This document shows, one piece after another, positions 12,062 through 23,439 of a stretch of DNA of 64,000 bases (the stretch's first letter is position 1; the number at the start of each line of letters is the position of its first letter). Origin of the DNA: Echinococcus granulosus (Eukaryota; Platyhelminthes; Cestoda; Cyclophyllidea; Taeniidae); the NCBI RefSeq assembly GCF_000524195.1, contig NW_020170419.1:226975-290974 (forward strand), written 5' to 3'. The notes under the pieces were generated by a model. The model did not search any database. It saw only the letters and a program-made list of their open reading frames with translations, and was not told the DNA's origin. A program made the position numbers and the translations under genes.

Positions 12062-13480
12062 TTGCATTATTGTTTGGCAAAAAAGTGATTAGTGTCTGGT
12101 CATTGGTCTATATTGTGACAGCAGCGACGTCTAGATCTTGCCAGTTGATCTGTACGCGGGGAATATAATATGCCTATCGCCGAGGCTTAACGAAATTTAA
12201 CAAATGAAAGTCTTCACAGTGTATTGATGCACTTCTTAGGTAACTCCTTTTGTCTAGCCTGAATGTGCTACCCTACTTGATAACTGAAATTTGTCGTTTG
12301 ACAAATAGATGGTCCATTGATAAGTTTTTTATTTTGCGTATTCCTCCTATTTACAGAAGAGCAATAAGTCGGTTTTTCTCGTAAATAGACCACACGCTGC
12401 AATTGATCTGAGCACTTCAAAGTGGTTTTGCATTTCACTCCCTAAAGGAGGCTCATCGGGGAGCTACCTGGGTAGTAAGTAGTATTGCTTCGTGACTGCA
12501 CTATCCGCTCTTTTGATCCTGCATGATTGATGACTAGGCGGGTGGTAAACTTCACCTCGTCAGTCACCTTGTTGGCACAATATGGTAGTTTTCATTTAAT
12601 TTTCATGCTGCACAAAACCTTCACATCGAGGCTAATTATCGTCATACGCAGGCATCCTGACTTGCAACAGTTCGTTGCCGCATGATGTATCGGATTAGCA
12701 GACTAGGGCTTTCAGTTCCCTCCCACCTCCCTGCCAAGATTATCAAAGGCGGAAGAGTCAACGTCATCACTCCATAGCAGCTTGGATATGTTCTAGTCAA
12801 GAATTAAAGCAAAAGGCATAGCCTTCACATGGTTTTCACACTCTCCAGATTCCATTTTTATGTAGTGGGGACGCAAGTTTGTTGAGCATCTACTTCCAAC
12901 TAAAAAGCCAGTTGGCCCTACACTATGACGTTTTGAAGCACTCTTTTGTAGGAAAGTGGGCGGAGAGCAAGAATTTGTCTTTTCCACACTCAGCATTGGG
13001 AGTAAACCCGTCTTTTTGGACCATCCAGGAGGGCATCGAAAGTTTAGTAATTAATCATATGCTGTGCACGTCAAACATCTAGCCAGGCACAGTCGCGAGC
13101 AGTGAAGATTTGGGAGTACAAACCTCAAAACATTTGGATGGATTTGGAGGAAAGGTGAATGTGTTCTAAATGGGTGTCCAATCAAATACTGGCAACAAAT
13201 TACAACAGCGTTGTAGAATTTTTTTAGGAACCAAACTACCTGAAAGTGTCTCTCATGTTAGTCATTCTCGTGGCCATGGAACGCAGGCTCGATTTGTCAC
13301 AAAGGTTTAAAGAAAAGTGTTGAGAGGTTACGCAAAATAGCGTTGCAAAGAGATTTGTTGAGTTGAAAATAATGCAATAGATGCAGACCGCTGTTACCCA
13401 TCTAAGGCAAAGATCCGCTTGTAACGCCCTTTTGAGTAGCAGTAGCTGTGGTTGTCGACTTTCCTCCCAGAGGGATCCGT

Positions 13481-13580
13481 GGCATGGCCTGAAGGCCAGG
13501 TCACTCAGCGGAGGTACAATGGTGGAGCACCCAAGTGGCCTGTTACCAAAACCAGAGCTTAAACAACCGACGTATTGCAC
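13481..13580 (+). repeat. Dispersed repeat copy C (right half)
   Basis: Contains GGCATGGCCTGAAGGCCAGG, CACTCAGCGGAGGTACAA and, further on, AAACAACCGACGTATTGCAC. These align with the second half of copies B and D. The overlapping 135-codon frame at 13381-13788 has no recognisable domain. Confidence 0.6.
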
Positions 13581-14240
13581 ACAACGCCTCTTCTCTTTTG
13601 AGCGTCGTCCCCAGCGCTCCCTTTGGTCAACCTCCCGCGTCTGCCATCATGACGTACCCTGTGCTGTAAGGAAGCACTCACGAAGCAATCCCGACCTGAA
13701 CGCAACGTCACTGATCCTTCTCGGCGATTCAGTTGGATCTGGACTTTTGTCCTGTGTTGGGGGGAGGGGGGTCGAGGGAACGTGCTAGCCATTACACGCG
13801 TCCGTAGCTGGTCGAAGCAGCACTGGCCCAAAAGCAGAGTCATGTAATAAAGAACAGGGTTTGGCATAGTTCCGTGCCACGTTTTTTTTCACTCCAGTGC
13901 TGTCCAGCCATATTTATGTGGGCCCTCTCCAGCTAGTAGAGAGGTGGAGAATGTGTCGCGTGTTCACATAAATGACATCTTCACAATAAAGTGGTGGACA
14001 GCTCCGTGACGAACTAATCCAGTTGGTTCACGGCTATTGTTGCCTCATTTGTTACTAGCATTGCTGCAGACCACGGGATTTGGGTAGTTGTCAAAGGTGG
14101 ACATCATTTCCGACCCTTCTGCTAGGGGCTGTCACAGATCCCCCCATCCGCAGCATATGCACTTCTTCCGCCTGGCTAAGGTCTATCATCCAAGGGTAGA
14201 AATAAGGAAAGATATCCTTTAAGATCGGGTTCGCTTCCCT

Positions 14241-14392
14241 TTCCCTGAAGACGAAAGAAGACAATACTAGGGCAGAATATGTATTTGACGGCTTACAGAA
14301 GAGCTGAGGGGCTACTGGCATGACCCGAAGTTCAGGCCACTCGGCAAGGTATAGTAGCAGAACCCCTGAATCAAACAGCCAATGTATTGCAC
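14241..14392 (+). repeat. Dispersed repeat copy D
   Basis: Contains CCCTGAAGACGAAAGAAGAC, GGGCAGAATATGTATTTGAC, GGCATGACCCGAAG and AACAGCCAATGTATTGCAC. It is the best preserved + strand copy and joins the left block shared with copies A, B and E to the right block shared with copies B and C. Confidence 0.6.
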
Positions 14393-15042
14393 TTCAACTA
14401 AAGCAAAATGTCAAAATCCACTCCTTGTTTACGGTCCGATTGGTAGCCTGAGGACTGTCAACTGCCAATTCGTGTCAGCAAATTTACCTGCCCAAGGTTG
14501 TTTAATTTCCTTTACAGTTCGTCTACTTTTGCAGCTTGGGTTTGGAATCGTCAGAAGACGAGTTCAATCGACTGAAGTATGGTTCTGAGACTGCGTTTTG
14601 AGCTAAGATTTTTGTTTCGTGAAGTCACCATACATGAGTCTTCACTAAAAGACACTTTGCTGAAATGGAATACAAACGAAATCGTTGGAAAAGGGATCAA
14701 GGTCTGCCTATTTCCCATCCAACCAGCAGCCTTTAATTTAAATCACTTTTTCTCTCAACTTTCTTGACTTGTGCCGACTCATTTCCCACCACAAAAGCAC
14801 AGAATACGGAAACGAATTCAATACCTCATTGTGGTAACCATGGGTCATGTAACTGCACTGAGTACTCTTCCCAGTGATTTTTATGTGGAAAATTTTTCTG
14901 CAACATTTTTTGAAATTTAGCCCGATTTCCTGACCATTTCTGACAGGCATCATTCACTTCCACTGTCACATGTACACACACGCGCCTTGTGCTGTTGTGA
15001 TGCGCACGACTTCCGCTCGCCACGCACACGCCTACCCATTCC

Positions 15043-15120
15043 ATCGATAATCAATCATTGATTAGTTCGCCTCTTAGGCACGCACGAATCTGATTGATGG
15101 GTGCTGAATAGCAATCGATG
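15043..15120. promoter_or_regulatory. Candidate homeodomain/TALE motif cluster
   Basis: Within about 80 nt lie ATCGATAATCAATCA, a perfect inverted repeat AATCAAT-C-ATTGATT (15049-15063), a TGATTGATGG (15091-15100) that equals the classic Pbx-Hox composite site, and AATCGATGG at the right end. The motifs are visible; regulatory function is inference. Confidence 0.3.
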
Positions 15121-18100
15121 GCACAGGGGCAACTGACTCCTCGAGGTTATTCTGAAAACTTTTTGGGCTTTTGCATCTCCAAAAGGGAGTTGGGGGGATG
15201 ATTTTGATGCAAATAAAAGCATAGGAAAGTGAAGTGATGGTTGCGACTAGACATTGTCAACACGTATGCATTTTTGTTGTGTTGTAAGGTTTGAAGGTCG
15301 CAGGTGATTGTCTGTGTAGCCAATCCCTTTAAGTAAAAACGCCCTCTAGGTGACTTTTTGCCACTTTTCGACTTGACCATAAGTGCGCCAAAACCAACTA
15401 AGCTTAGAGTGAATGTCACAACTTTCCCATCAGAAGTGCACATATACTAGGAGTGGCAACTCTACGAAGCAGGATAATCAATTAGGGACAACACTTTTAT
15501 TTCCTGGTGGTTGTTGTCAACTTCAGCGCAATGAAGATGGGGGGGGATAGAGGGCGACTGGGAGGAGGGCGGGTCGGTCCATTCACGGTGGCGGCAACGA
15601 TGAGCAATCCAGCTGTTCCTCCCACCTTCCTCCGTGCTTTATTTAAATGCACTAAACAATTCACACCACGCACGTAGAGTGTAATTTTGGGCTGTCAGCG
15701 GGGATTTCTCCTTCCGCCCTCATCTCCTCCTCTACCCCCCTGTCCTCCTCATTCCTCTTCGTGGAAATGCAATTTAGTAGGAAAAGCCGTCAAATTCCCC
15801 AGTCAATTAGCGGATTTTGCGTGCTCATGCGCGTGGAGGTGCAGATTCGGTTTCTGTTGTTTGTGTGTTTTTACTCAATTGAGGTGGTGACGGCAGGATG
15901 GAGTTAAAAATCTCCTCATTTTACTCTAGTCGAAAGACTGGGTAGATGCCGGACTTTAAGGCCACCGACGCCTTGCAAAAGTTTCGAAAGGAAGTAATTT
16001 AAGTGACTTCCATCACAACCTTCTTAAAAACCGATTTCGTTGGAATTCTCTGCTCACTTAAGTCGCGCTAAAGCATTCCTCTTCCAACAGAATTCGACTT
16101 TTTTTAAATTGAAAACTGGGTTCAGACAAACCTGGAAAAACAACTTATGTTGACCTTCGAGAATGAGTAATTTTGGCCAATTTTGTGACAAGGTTTGTTG
16201 TTGTGTCGCTCTGCCACCATTTTGTTACACACCGATAAAATATGGAAGAAAAACGGGGTATCACCCCTGTTCAGTAAATTTTAAATAGCATTTATAAAAT
16301 GAATAATTTAGCAACTGCTTATGTGCCTTTATTTCAGAAAAGCGCCCTTTTTTGTTTTTCTTCGGCTTTTTGTTTGAATTCACTTGTATCTTTTTATATA
16401 TAGACTACTCAAACTTGTGCAAATTCAATTCGATCTCGTATCGTCAATTGCAAATAGTAAAGCCTATTAAAGTGTAGGCTCATATATGGAATTCTGACCC
16501 AAATTAACATTTTTATTAATTCAGTGACACATTCGTGGCCGTCAGTGCTCCATTCAATGACTTAGTCGCCTTGGGGACTGAAGTCCATCAAATATAAATC
16601 CAGGGAGAAATTATCTATTAAACAATGTAAAGTGAACAACAAAATCTTATTTCCAGAGTTGCTTCACTTTAGTTTGGCAAGATTTAAGTGACTTTTATTA
16701 AATAGTTGATCGTGGATTTTCAAGGCAAATGTAAGCACGCCACTCCTGCAAGCATTTTTCATCAGATGCAGTTTCCCCATTTATATTAGTTTTCACAATT
16801 GTTTTTAGCCTTTTGTAAATCATTAAAAGTCAATTGACTTAAATTTTTGGGAACAATATGCCTTAGTGCATATTAGTCACTCTTAACATTATAGCTCTAG
16901 TTACACTAATAAATTAAATGTTTCATAAAAATCCAACGCCAAATTGGAACGCAAAAAGTTTGCTGTCCATGAACAAAATAAGGCATTTTTTACAGGCCGA
17001 GTAGTCTTGTAAAGTTCAAGTGATTTCTTCCTCTCGATTTTTAGCATTTAAGGAAAAAAACCCCATCTTTGCTCCAATTTTGAATATTGTAAGCTGTTTT
17101 CTCTGCCAGTTTGGAGGCAAACCACACACCCTTTTTCGCAATTTTAAGGAGTGTTTCCCTAATCTTGTCAGCCGATCTCCTTATCACTTCAACCGCTTGC
17201 TAGTCTCTGCCCAAATAATTTAACAAATCACATTGCCGTGGGGTGAGCAGAGCTGCACACGATGCATTTTCCATTCCTGTGCCATGAGAGCAGGAGGAGG
17301 AGGAGAGGAAGTAAAATTACATTCAGAGAGAGGCAGCGAGTCGGCAGCATGTTTTGCAAACCGATTTGTGGCCTGCTAATTAACATGCACCAGAGGCGTG
17401 AAACGGAAACGGGAAAAAACTGCGCAAAATTGGGGAACGCACGCATCGGCATGGGGAGTCTGGCCCCGACCCATCTTTCCAACCCTCGCCCCCGCTTTTC
17501 ACGCCAAATTGGCGCCTGTTTTTTTGTCATGGCTTGCAGGGATTGGTTGGAATATTCAATAACTTTTTTAATTTATTAAATTTGCTGGATGTTCTATTTG
17601 CCACTTCCTTTCCTTTCTGTCTAATATACTTTTTTTCCATTTCAGATAGAAGGAGGGTCGCTGACCGGTGTAATACCTGAAGGTTCTGGGATTTAAAATC
17701 ACCGACTTTTAGCTAGCATATTTTTGGCTTAGTTATCATGGTTTAGCCTTAAAAATAGTACATTTTTGATAGCTTCTCGATTTTGCAAATTCCTACTTAA
17801 ATTATTTGAGCTTCTTGGTATTCTTGATATCAAAATTTGGATTTTTAAGCCCACTTACCTATTAATGAAAGTCGTTTGTCATACATGTGACATTTGTCAG
17901 AAGCAGTTTGTACTTTGAAAAAAGGAATCTTTGAGTAAAAATGTCAACTTTAAATTCATATTACTTAATTAATGCATTATTCATTACTTACATTTATTCC
18001 CTACTGACAGCGTCATAAAATTCTTGTTGCGCAGAATATTTAATTTTTTGCTAAATTCTTTCAATCCAACAGTCTAAATTTCGTTAGAATTGTGGCTTTA

Positions 18101-19865
18101 AAAATGCATTAACCTTATTGAAAAAAAATTGTAATTAATTCCCCGAGACTTGACTCTACGGACTTGAAAGCAGCCCTTCGGAGATCCAAAAGTGAAATGG
18201 AGAAACAAAAATGGCTAAACACAGTAAAAGGATGTTGAGCCAGGATTAAAATAATAAGTTTTGTTGGTGCTTGATTTAACCATCAGCCAATAGGGGGTAA
18301 AGAGGTAAAATAAAAAAAGCTTTTCATTAAACATTCTTTAAAATCCCAAAGGTGTGGATACATCTACCTTCAAGATCAAGTGTCAAGCGCACAAGACGTC
18401 GCTGAAGTGATAGCATAAGGTACTCACGGTCTACCGTCCAGGCAGGTATACAATGCAGCAGCGTATAAGCTCCACTAATGCTAGAATCCTCTTCTATGCT
18501 CTAATAACCAGCTCAGTGGGGTTGTTTTCTTTCTACCTCGCTCCTGTTTGCGAATATTCCAGTGAAAATTCGCTGCCCGGACTCCGTATTTTGGAATCCA
18601 CAAAGCCGGATAGTTTGGGCAGGGTGCCTGTACACTCCCCTGGGGCCGGGAGGCAAAGTGAACTCGTTAAAAATTTACACGACCAATTCACTAACCGACA
18701 GTAAGGTGGTGGGACCATAATCGTTGCCTTAAAAAGCCTCCACTTTTAGAGCATTCGAAGATGGGGGAGAAGTTAGTGTGCCTCTCCTTCTAAGGTTCGT
18801 TGAATTATTACTTGACTGCTGAGGGATGGGACTGTCTTGTGATTCAGTCACTTTATCTGCGGGAGAGGTTTTGAAAGTGCCATCTTTAAAATTTTAGTCG
18901 CTACGACTACTCGTGAATTTAAGGGAGTAAAATTATGCAGTATGCTTTATTAAAGGAATAAACAATTAAAAGCAGCAAAATCCAAGATTATGCTTTCTGA
19001 TCAGGAAACTTCTAATTAGAAGGGATTCTTGTTGGTCACCGTCTTAGCAACTCGGGTCAAGTCATGTAAGCCGTGTGTGAAAGAGGAGGGTAGGGTTGAG
19101 GTTTGAACCCTGTTCCAGAGGTCTTCAAGCATCCCTGATATCGTCAAGTCGATCGTCTTGGTGATTGCAACACTTTTGGAGGGAAACAATGGCCAGACGT
19201 GGTATGACTCGCATCCCTCAACACTTAAGACTTTAATCCTCAAATTTGTTTTAATGGGAGGATTATGAACTATTTAAAACATGGCGCCCGATTGTTGGTT
19301 AAAGGTCTCACTTCTTGCATCTCAATTTGGTACAATATTAGCTGCTTTCTTAATCATTGATCCTTTTTTATTAATTAAAGTATCAAGTTATGACAAGTTT
19401 GAAGGATATTTTCTTTTTTTTTTGTCTCTGCAAATCCTCATATCTCCTGGTTACCACTTCAGTTGGTGTGCGGGACACCCGACATTTGCACTACTAAACA
19501 GGTCAATTTAAACTGTCGTTTCACCGACCGCGAGTAGGCAGCGTTTATGCATCTTAGTAAACTCTACCAATTTGTTTGCGGTACGATGTAGTCAAATTGG
19601 TTATCTTATGCCGATAAATAATTCCTGTCGCGTATTTTTGACGTCAATCTCCTCACAAAGCGACTTCAGCGCTGTGCGTGTGTGGTGACGTGCACAAACT
19701 CCTCCTGATTGTGCGGTTCCGTTGCTTGGTTTTGAGTGAACAGTTTAAAAGCACCGGTTTTAATCATTTGGGACCTACCTCTAACAATAATAGTTTGGAT
19801 GGTTGAGATACCTGGAATGAAATGGATTGATTTGTAGCCCTTCAAGGGCAGAAAATGGATTGCAT

Positions 19866-19945
19866 TGAGGGACTACTGATACGCCGCCCGAAGGCCATGC
19901 CGCCGAGCGAAAGTGCAGCCGCAAAGCCTTAAACACCCTTGAAGC
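19866..19945 (+). repeat. Possible further dispersed repeat copy
   Basis: GCCCGAAGGCCATGCCGCC followed by GAGCG and later CCTTAAACACCC has the same order of blocks as copy C. The match is short and could be chance. Confidence 0.25.
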
Positions 19946-21748
19946 CAAGCCAAAGAGCATAACAAATACTTAGAGCATCACAGATTGGCAAATATTTCGA
20001 AAGTATTTACGGAATATTGTTTTTTGTTTTCCGACATTGTAAAGTTGAGGTTTTTTGAAGTTTTGTTTACGATGAGGTGTCATCCACTTGACGCTGCTCG
20101 GTGATGATTCCAAGACCTGCAAAGCACAAACAAAAATGCATGTCTGGTGTAACCGTGAAGCCGCGAGATCGAATCACCAAAACCAAGTATCCAGTGAATT
20201 AAAGAATGATATTAAGGCGAGCAGCAGGACTTCGGATTCGTGGTTTCCACATTCCCTTAAGCTGCTGGGAGCCAAATAAAAAACATTCGTTTGCTCGACT
20301 TGAATGGCAACTGCTTATTAAGGATCCGGCATAAGGATGCAATCAAAAACGACCTTCAAAACTTGGCGTTTTCTGTCTGCGAATAATGTTTTTTTTTAGA
20401 TTACCGGACACCGAAACGCCGGTGAAACAAAACGTTTCTTCGGAAGAAGTGTATATTGTTCCACATATACGCGCACCACCTAGATACCTAGTAATTACAG
20501 CCACTGTGTGTGTGTTTCCGAGTCATTAATTAATTAAATTGGCCGCGGAGACGCCCTGTGCCTCCCTCACGCACGCACACCCGCAAAACCTGCTTTGGCT
20601 CTCCCCACCTACCCCCACCTCAAAAAAACTCCAATCTCGATTCTCCCAGTGGCTACTCCTCTCCTTGAGGTAATTTATTTTCATTGAGCACAGGCCAGTT
20701 GGCTCGGTGGACAGGGCAACAAGCTGTTGGCGGTTGCTTAATCACCTGTCCAAAATAATTCCTATCCCAGGAGATGATTGGGATAGCTTGGTGTACCCAT
20801 GTTTGCGCAACCTCTCTTCAAACCCCGACTCCATGTTGAAAAGACTATCTGGCCCTCCTAAAAAACAAAAAAGATACTCATTCAAGAGTCCATACTTAAT
20901 TCATCTAAAGAAATATCTGACCTTGTCGAGTGTGCGAATCATGAAGAATTCCTTTTATTTCATGAAAACACTTTTGTCGCTGAATAAAAGCAATACTGAG
21001 GGAAGTACTTGATATTAGGCCTCCAAAGAGGACCCTTGTTGTTTTTATATATCCCCAGTTTGCCCAAGTCAGTCAAATCAGAAATTGCCAGACTAGGGGG
21101 CTGCATATTAGGTCTACGAGGCGGAAGTAATGCAGGTTGATGAGTGGAAAAAAATGCTGCCTCAAGTAGTCGGTACTAAATGTACCGTAAACTAGGGAAG
21201 CTGCTGCTCATGATAGACGTCCGATTTTTTCATCCTATCAGTTCAGCTACAAAAATCTCAGCAGTTTACTTAAATAATGAAAAGATGAATCGCTTCGTCC
21301 TAAGCCACTACGACCTAGGCGGATCCATTTTATGGGTTTTTTTAGCCAGTAGGTGTTCTTCACTCAACTTAGTTGTGCATTGTGTCACATTATAGAATCA
21401 CTTCTACATCCTGTTATAACACACTGGTCTACTTATCTTTGATGCAGTAAGCAGAAATGATTTACAAATGAGTCACAATAAAGGGTTGGACTAGTTTTCA
21501 AGATTCTCATCTTTCCTATCAAGTGTTTTTTTTAAACTAAAAGTTCTCTCTCACCTAAATAAACTTTTAATATTAAGGCATTTTCAAAGTTTGTAAGAAA
21601 GGAATGAATATACAGCTATAAGGCAGTTTCAAACTTGTCTGCTTACAAAGGCGGTGAAAGGTAGGCTTAAGGGTACACGGGTTCTGCTGAGAGCCACACC
21701 CAGTCCACTGCGCCTCACTAACGCAGACAAAGGATTTGTTGTCTTTGG

Positions 21749-21780
21749 TGCTGCTGCTGCTGATGATGATGAGGATGGTG
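21749..21780 (+). repeat. Imperfect CTG/ATG trinucleotide tract
   Basis: Runs of CTG followed by ATG repeats, then a GA-rich stretch with GGAT repeats up to the assembly gap. Low complexity produces several overlapping spurious open frames here. Confidence 0.7.
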
Positions 21781-21897
21781 CTTGTGAGCTGGAGGCGGGA
21801 GGAGAGAGAGAGAGGAACGGAGAGAGGGATGGATGAGTGGATGGAGAAAGGGAGAAATACCGGCATTGGTAGTAGTAGTGGCAGGACAAAAAAGCTT

Positions 21898-21997
21898 NNN
21901 NNNNNNNNNNNNNNNNNNNNNNNNNNNNNNNNNNNNNNNNNNNNNNNNNNNNNNNNNNNNNNNNNNNNNNNNNNNNNNNNNNNNNNNNNNNNNNNNN
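21898..21997. other. Assembly gap of 100 N
   Basis: Exactly 100 N, the usual placeholder for a gap of unknown length. Translations running through it are meaningless. Confidence 0.99.
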
Positions 21998-23265
21998 CTA
22001 AAAGCTGGGAGTTGCATGGATTATCGTGGACGCGTGCATTCACTCGCATTTTAATTCATCTTAATGAATGCCTAGGATTGTCCCACTCTCTAACTCGTTC
22101 TCTCGTGGCTATTCTGATTCTTCTCCGTCTAATGGGCACACGTTTTAAATTTCTGTCGAATATTTTACTCTAAAATACACCTAGGAGGCATTCTAATGGA
22201 GAGTATGCAAGCTGAGTCTCTCAAATACTTGCTTACAAGAAGTAAAGAAACCATAAGGCCAAATTGATTTCTGTAGTACCTCCGTGTAAACATTTAATTA
22301 AAATTGTAAGTGATTTATCACCGCAAAATCTCCTCTTAGCCGAATTTGGCTCTTCTCTCTCAACAAAGGCATTTTAGAAGTCCTGGTAATTTGCAGTACT
22401 TCAATGAACCCGCTGCGATGATTGACTGACTGAACCCACCGAAGAGAAGTCGGCAATCTGACAAGCATGTCAAAACAACCCTGTTCATTGTCAATTTTAG
22501 TGCATTTGTAAGAAGTTGAGGGATGCATGGGAATTACTGCAGACGTAGGTACCAAATATCACCTTTTTTGTGCCAGAAGCATAAAAATTGCACGATTTTG
22601 AGTGGTGCGTTGTTTGTTTACAGAATATCGCAAAATACCGAGACTCTTTTTGGCCAAGGTGTCTGCATCTCCATCATCAATCATGTCAGGAGGAGCACCG
22701 GCAACTTCAACAGTCAGTTGGAGTGAATGTGCTGACAGGGTGGCGTGAAATGCCTTGTCAAGACATTCCCCTCCTAGACACAACACGTTTCAGCCTGTTG
22801 TCTAGGTATTGAAGGCGCACAGACAGGTAAGCTCTACTGAGAGAGTCTACTAAAAAGTCATGGCTTCGCACCCGTGCTAGCAGAGAGGTTTCACAATCAA
22901 CCGACACCGTGGAAGACTGCTCATGCATTTGCTAGTAACATTGGACAAATTGCTTCTATTCTCCCATCCATTTCATCTCACAGAATCGGTCACCACAAGT
23001 CAGTTATGCAGCACCTGAGATTCCAAGCCTTGCTGATGTTCGGCGTAAATTAGTGATTCCTTGCTGCTCAATGGAATCGATGCAATTCGGTGTCTCGTAG
23101 GAACAGCGGCCGCCCTTTTAAGTCAATCTCTCAGGGCCCTTTTACCAAGATTGATGTTTGCATGGGAGACTGAAGTGGTTCCCTTAATCCTTTCTTTCGT
23201 CTACTTTCTTTCTGTTGTTACATTCCCTCCCACTGCCGTCGATGCCGCTGCTGATGCAAATGCAG

Positions 23266-23439
23266 GCGAGAATGATTGATCACCAGAACCGCACCTCGCG
23301 CTTGTTGCAGCAATCCAGCTATGAGACTGGTACTGCTTATCGTCTGGAATTTGGGCTGAACCGCCGTGAATCTGGAGAGGAAGACAGTGATGCAAGATTC
23401 GAAAGGAAGGCATCCTCTAAGGCAGCACCTCAAACTTGA
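23266..23439 (+). CDS. Doubtful terminal exon, unknown protein
   Basis: After an acceptor-like TGCAAATGCAG, a 57-codon frame runs to a TGA. Its composition is coding-like: charged, with few hydrophobic runs and varied codons (for example SYETGTAYRLEFGLNRRESG near the middle, rich in Glu, Arg and Ser). I do not recognise the family and found no upstream exon to join. Chance remains a real explanation. Confidence 0.2.
   Translation, partial: ARMIDHQNRTSRLLQQSSYETGTAYRLEFGLNRRESGEEDSDARFERKASSKAAPQT

Larger units (their letters stand above)
12062..21897. other. Gene-poor spacer, left part
   Basis: I see no confident gene on either strand. Frames such as 13381-13788 fall in dispersed repeat copies. 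The stretch holds repeats at about 13.5 and 14.3 kb, possibly 19.87 kb, a homeodomain-type motif cluster at 15.04-15.12 kb, and AT-rich sequence from about 16.0 to 18.4 kb. An overlap of TTAATTAATTAA type lies near 20.53 kb. It ends at an assembly gap. Confidence 0.6.

Noticed and set aside
13381..13788. 135-codon frame on the + strand
   Set aside because: It overlaps dispersed repeat copy C and has no domain. The antisense strand is also open.
20700..20840. tRNA-like SINE (TGGCTCGGTGG and a later TTCAAACCCCGAC)
   Set aside because: Box-like fragments only. No cloverleaf folds by eye and the spacing is poor.
21573..22173. Open frames of up to 158 codons spanning 21898-21997
   Set aside because: They are held open by the 100 N and by GA/CTG-rich sequence.
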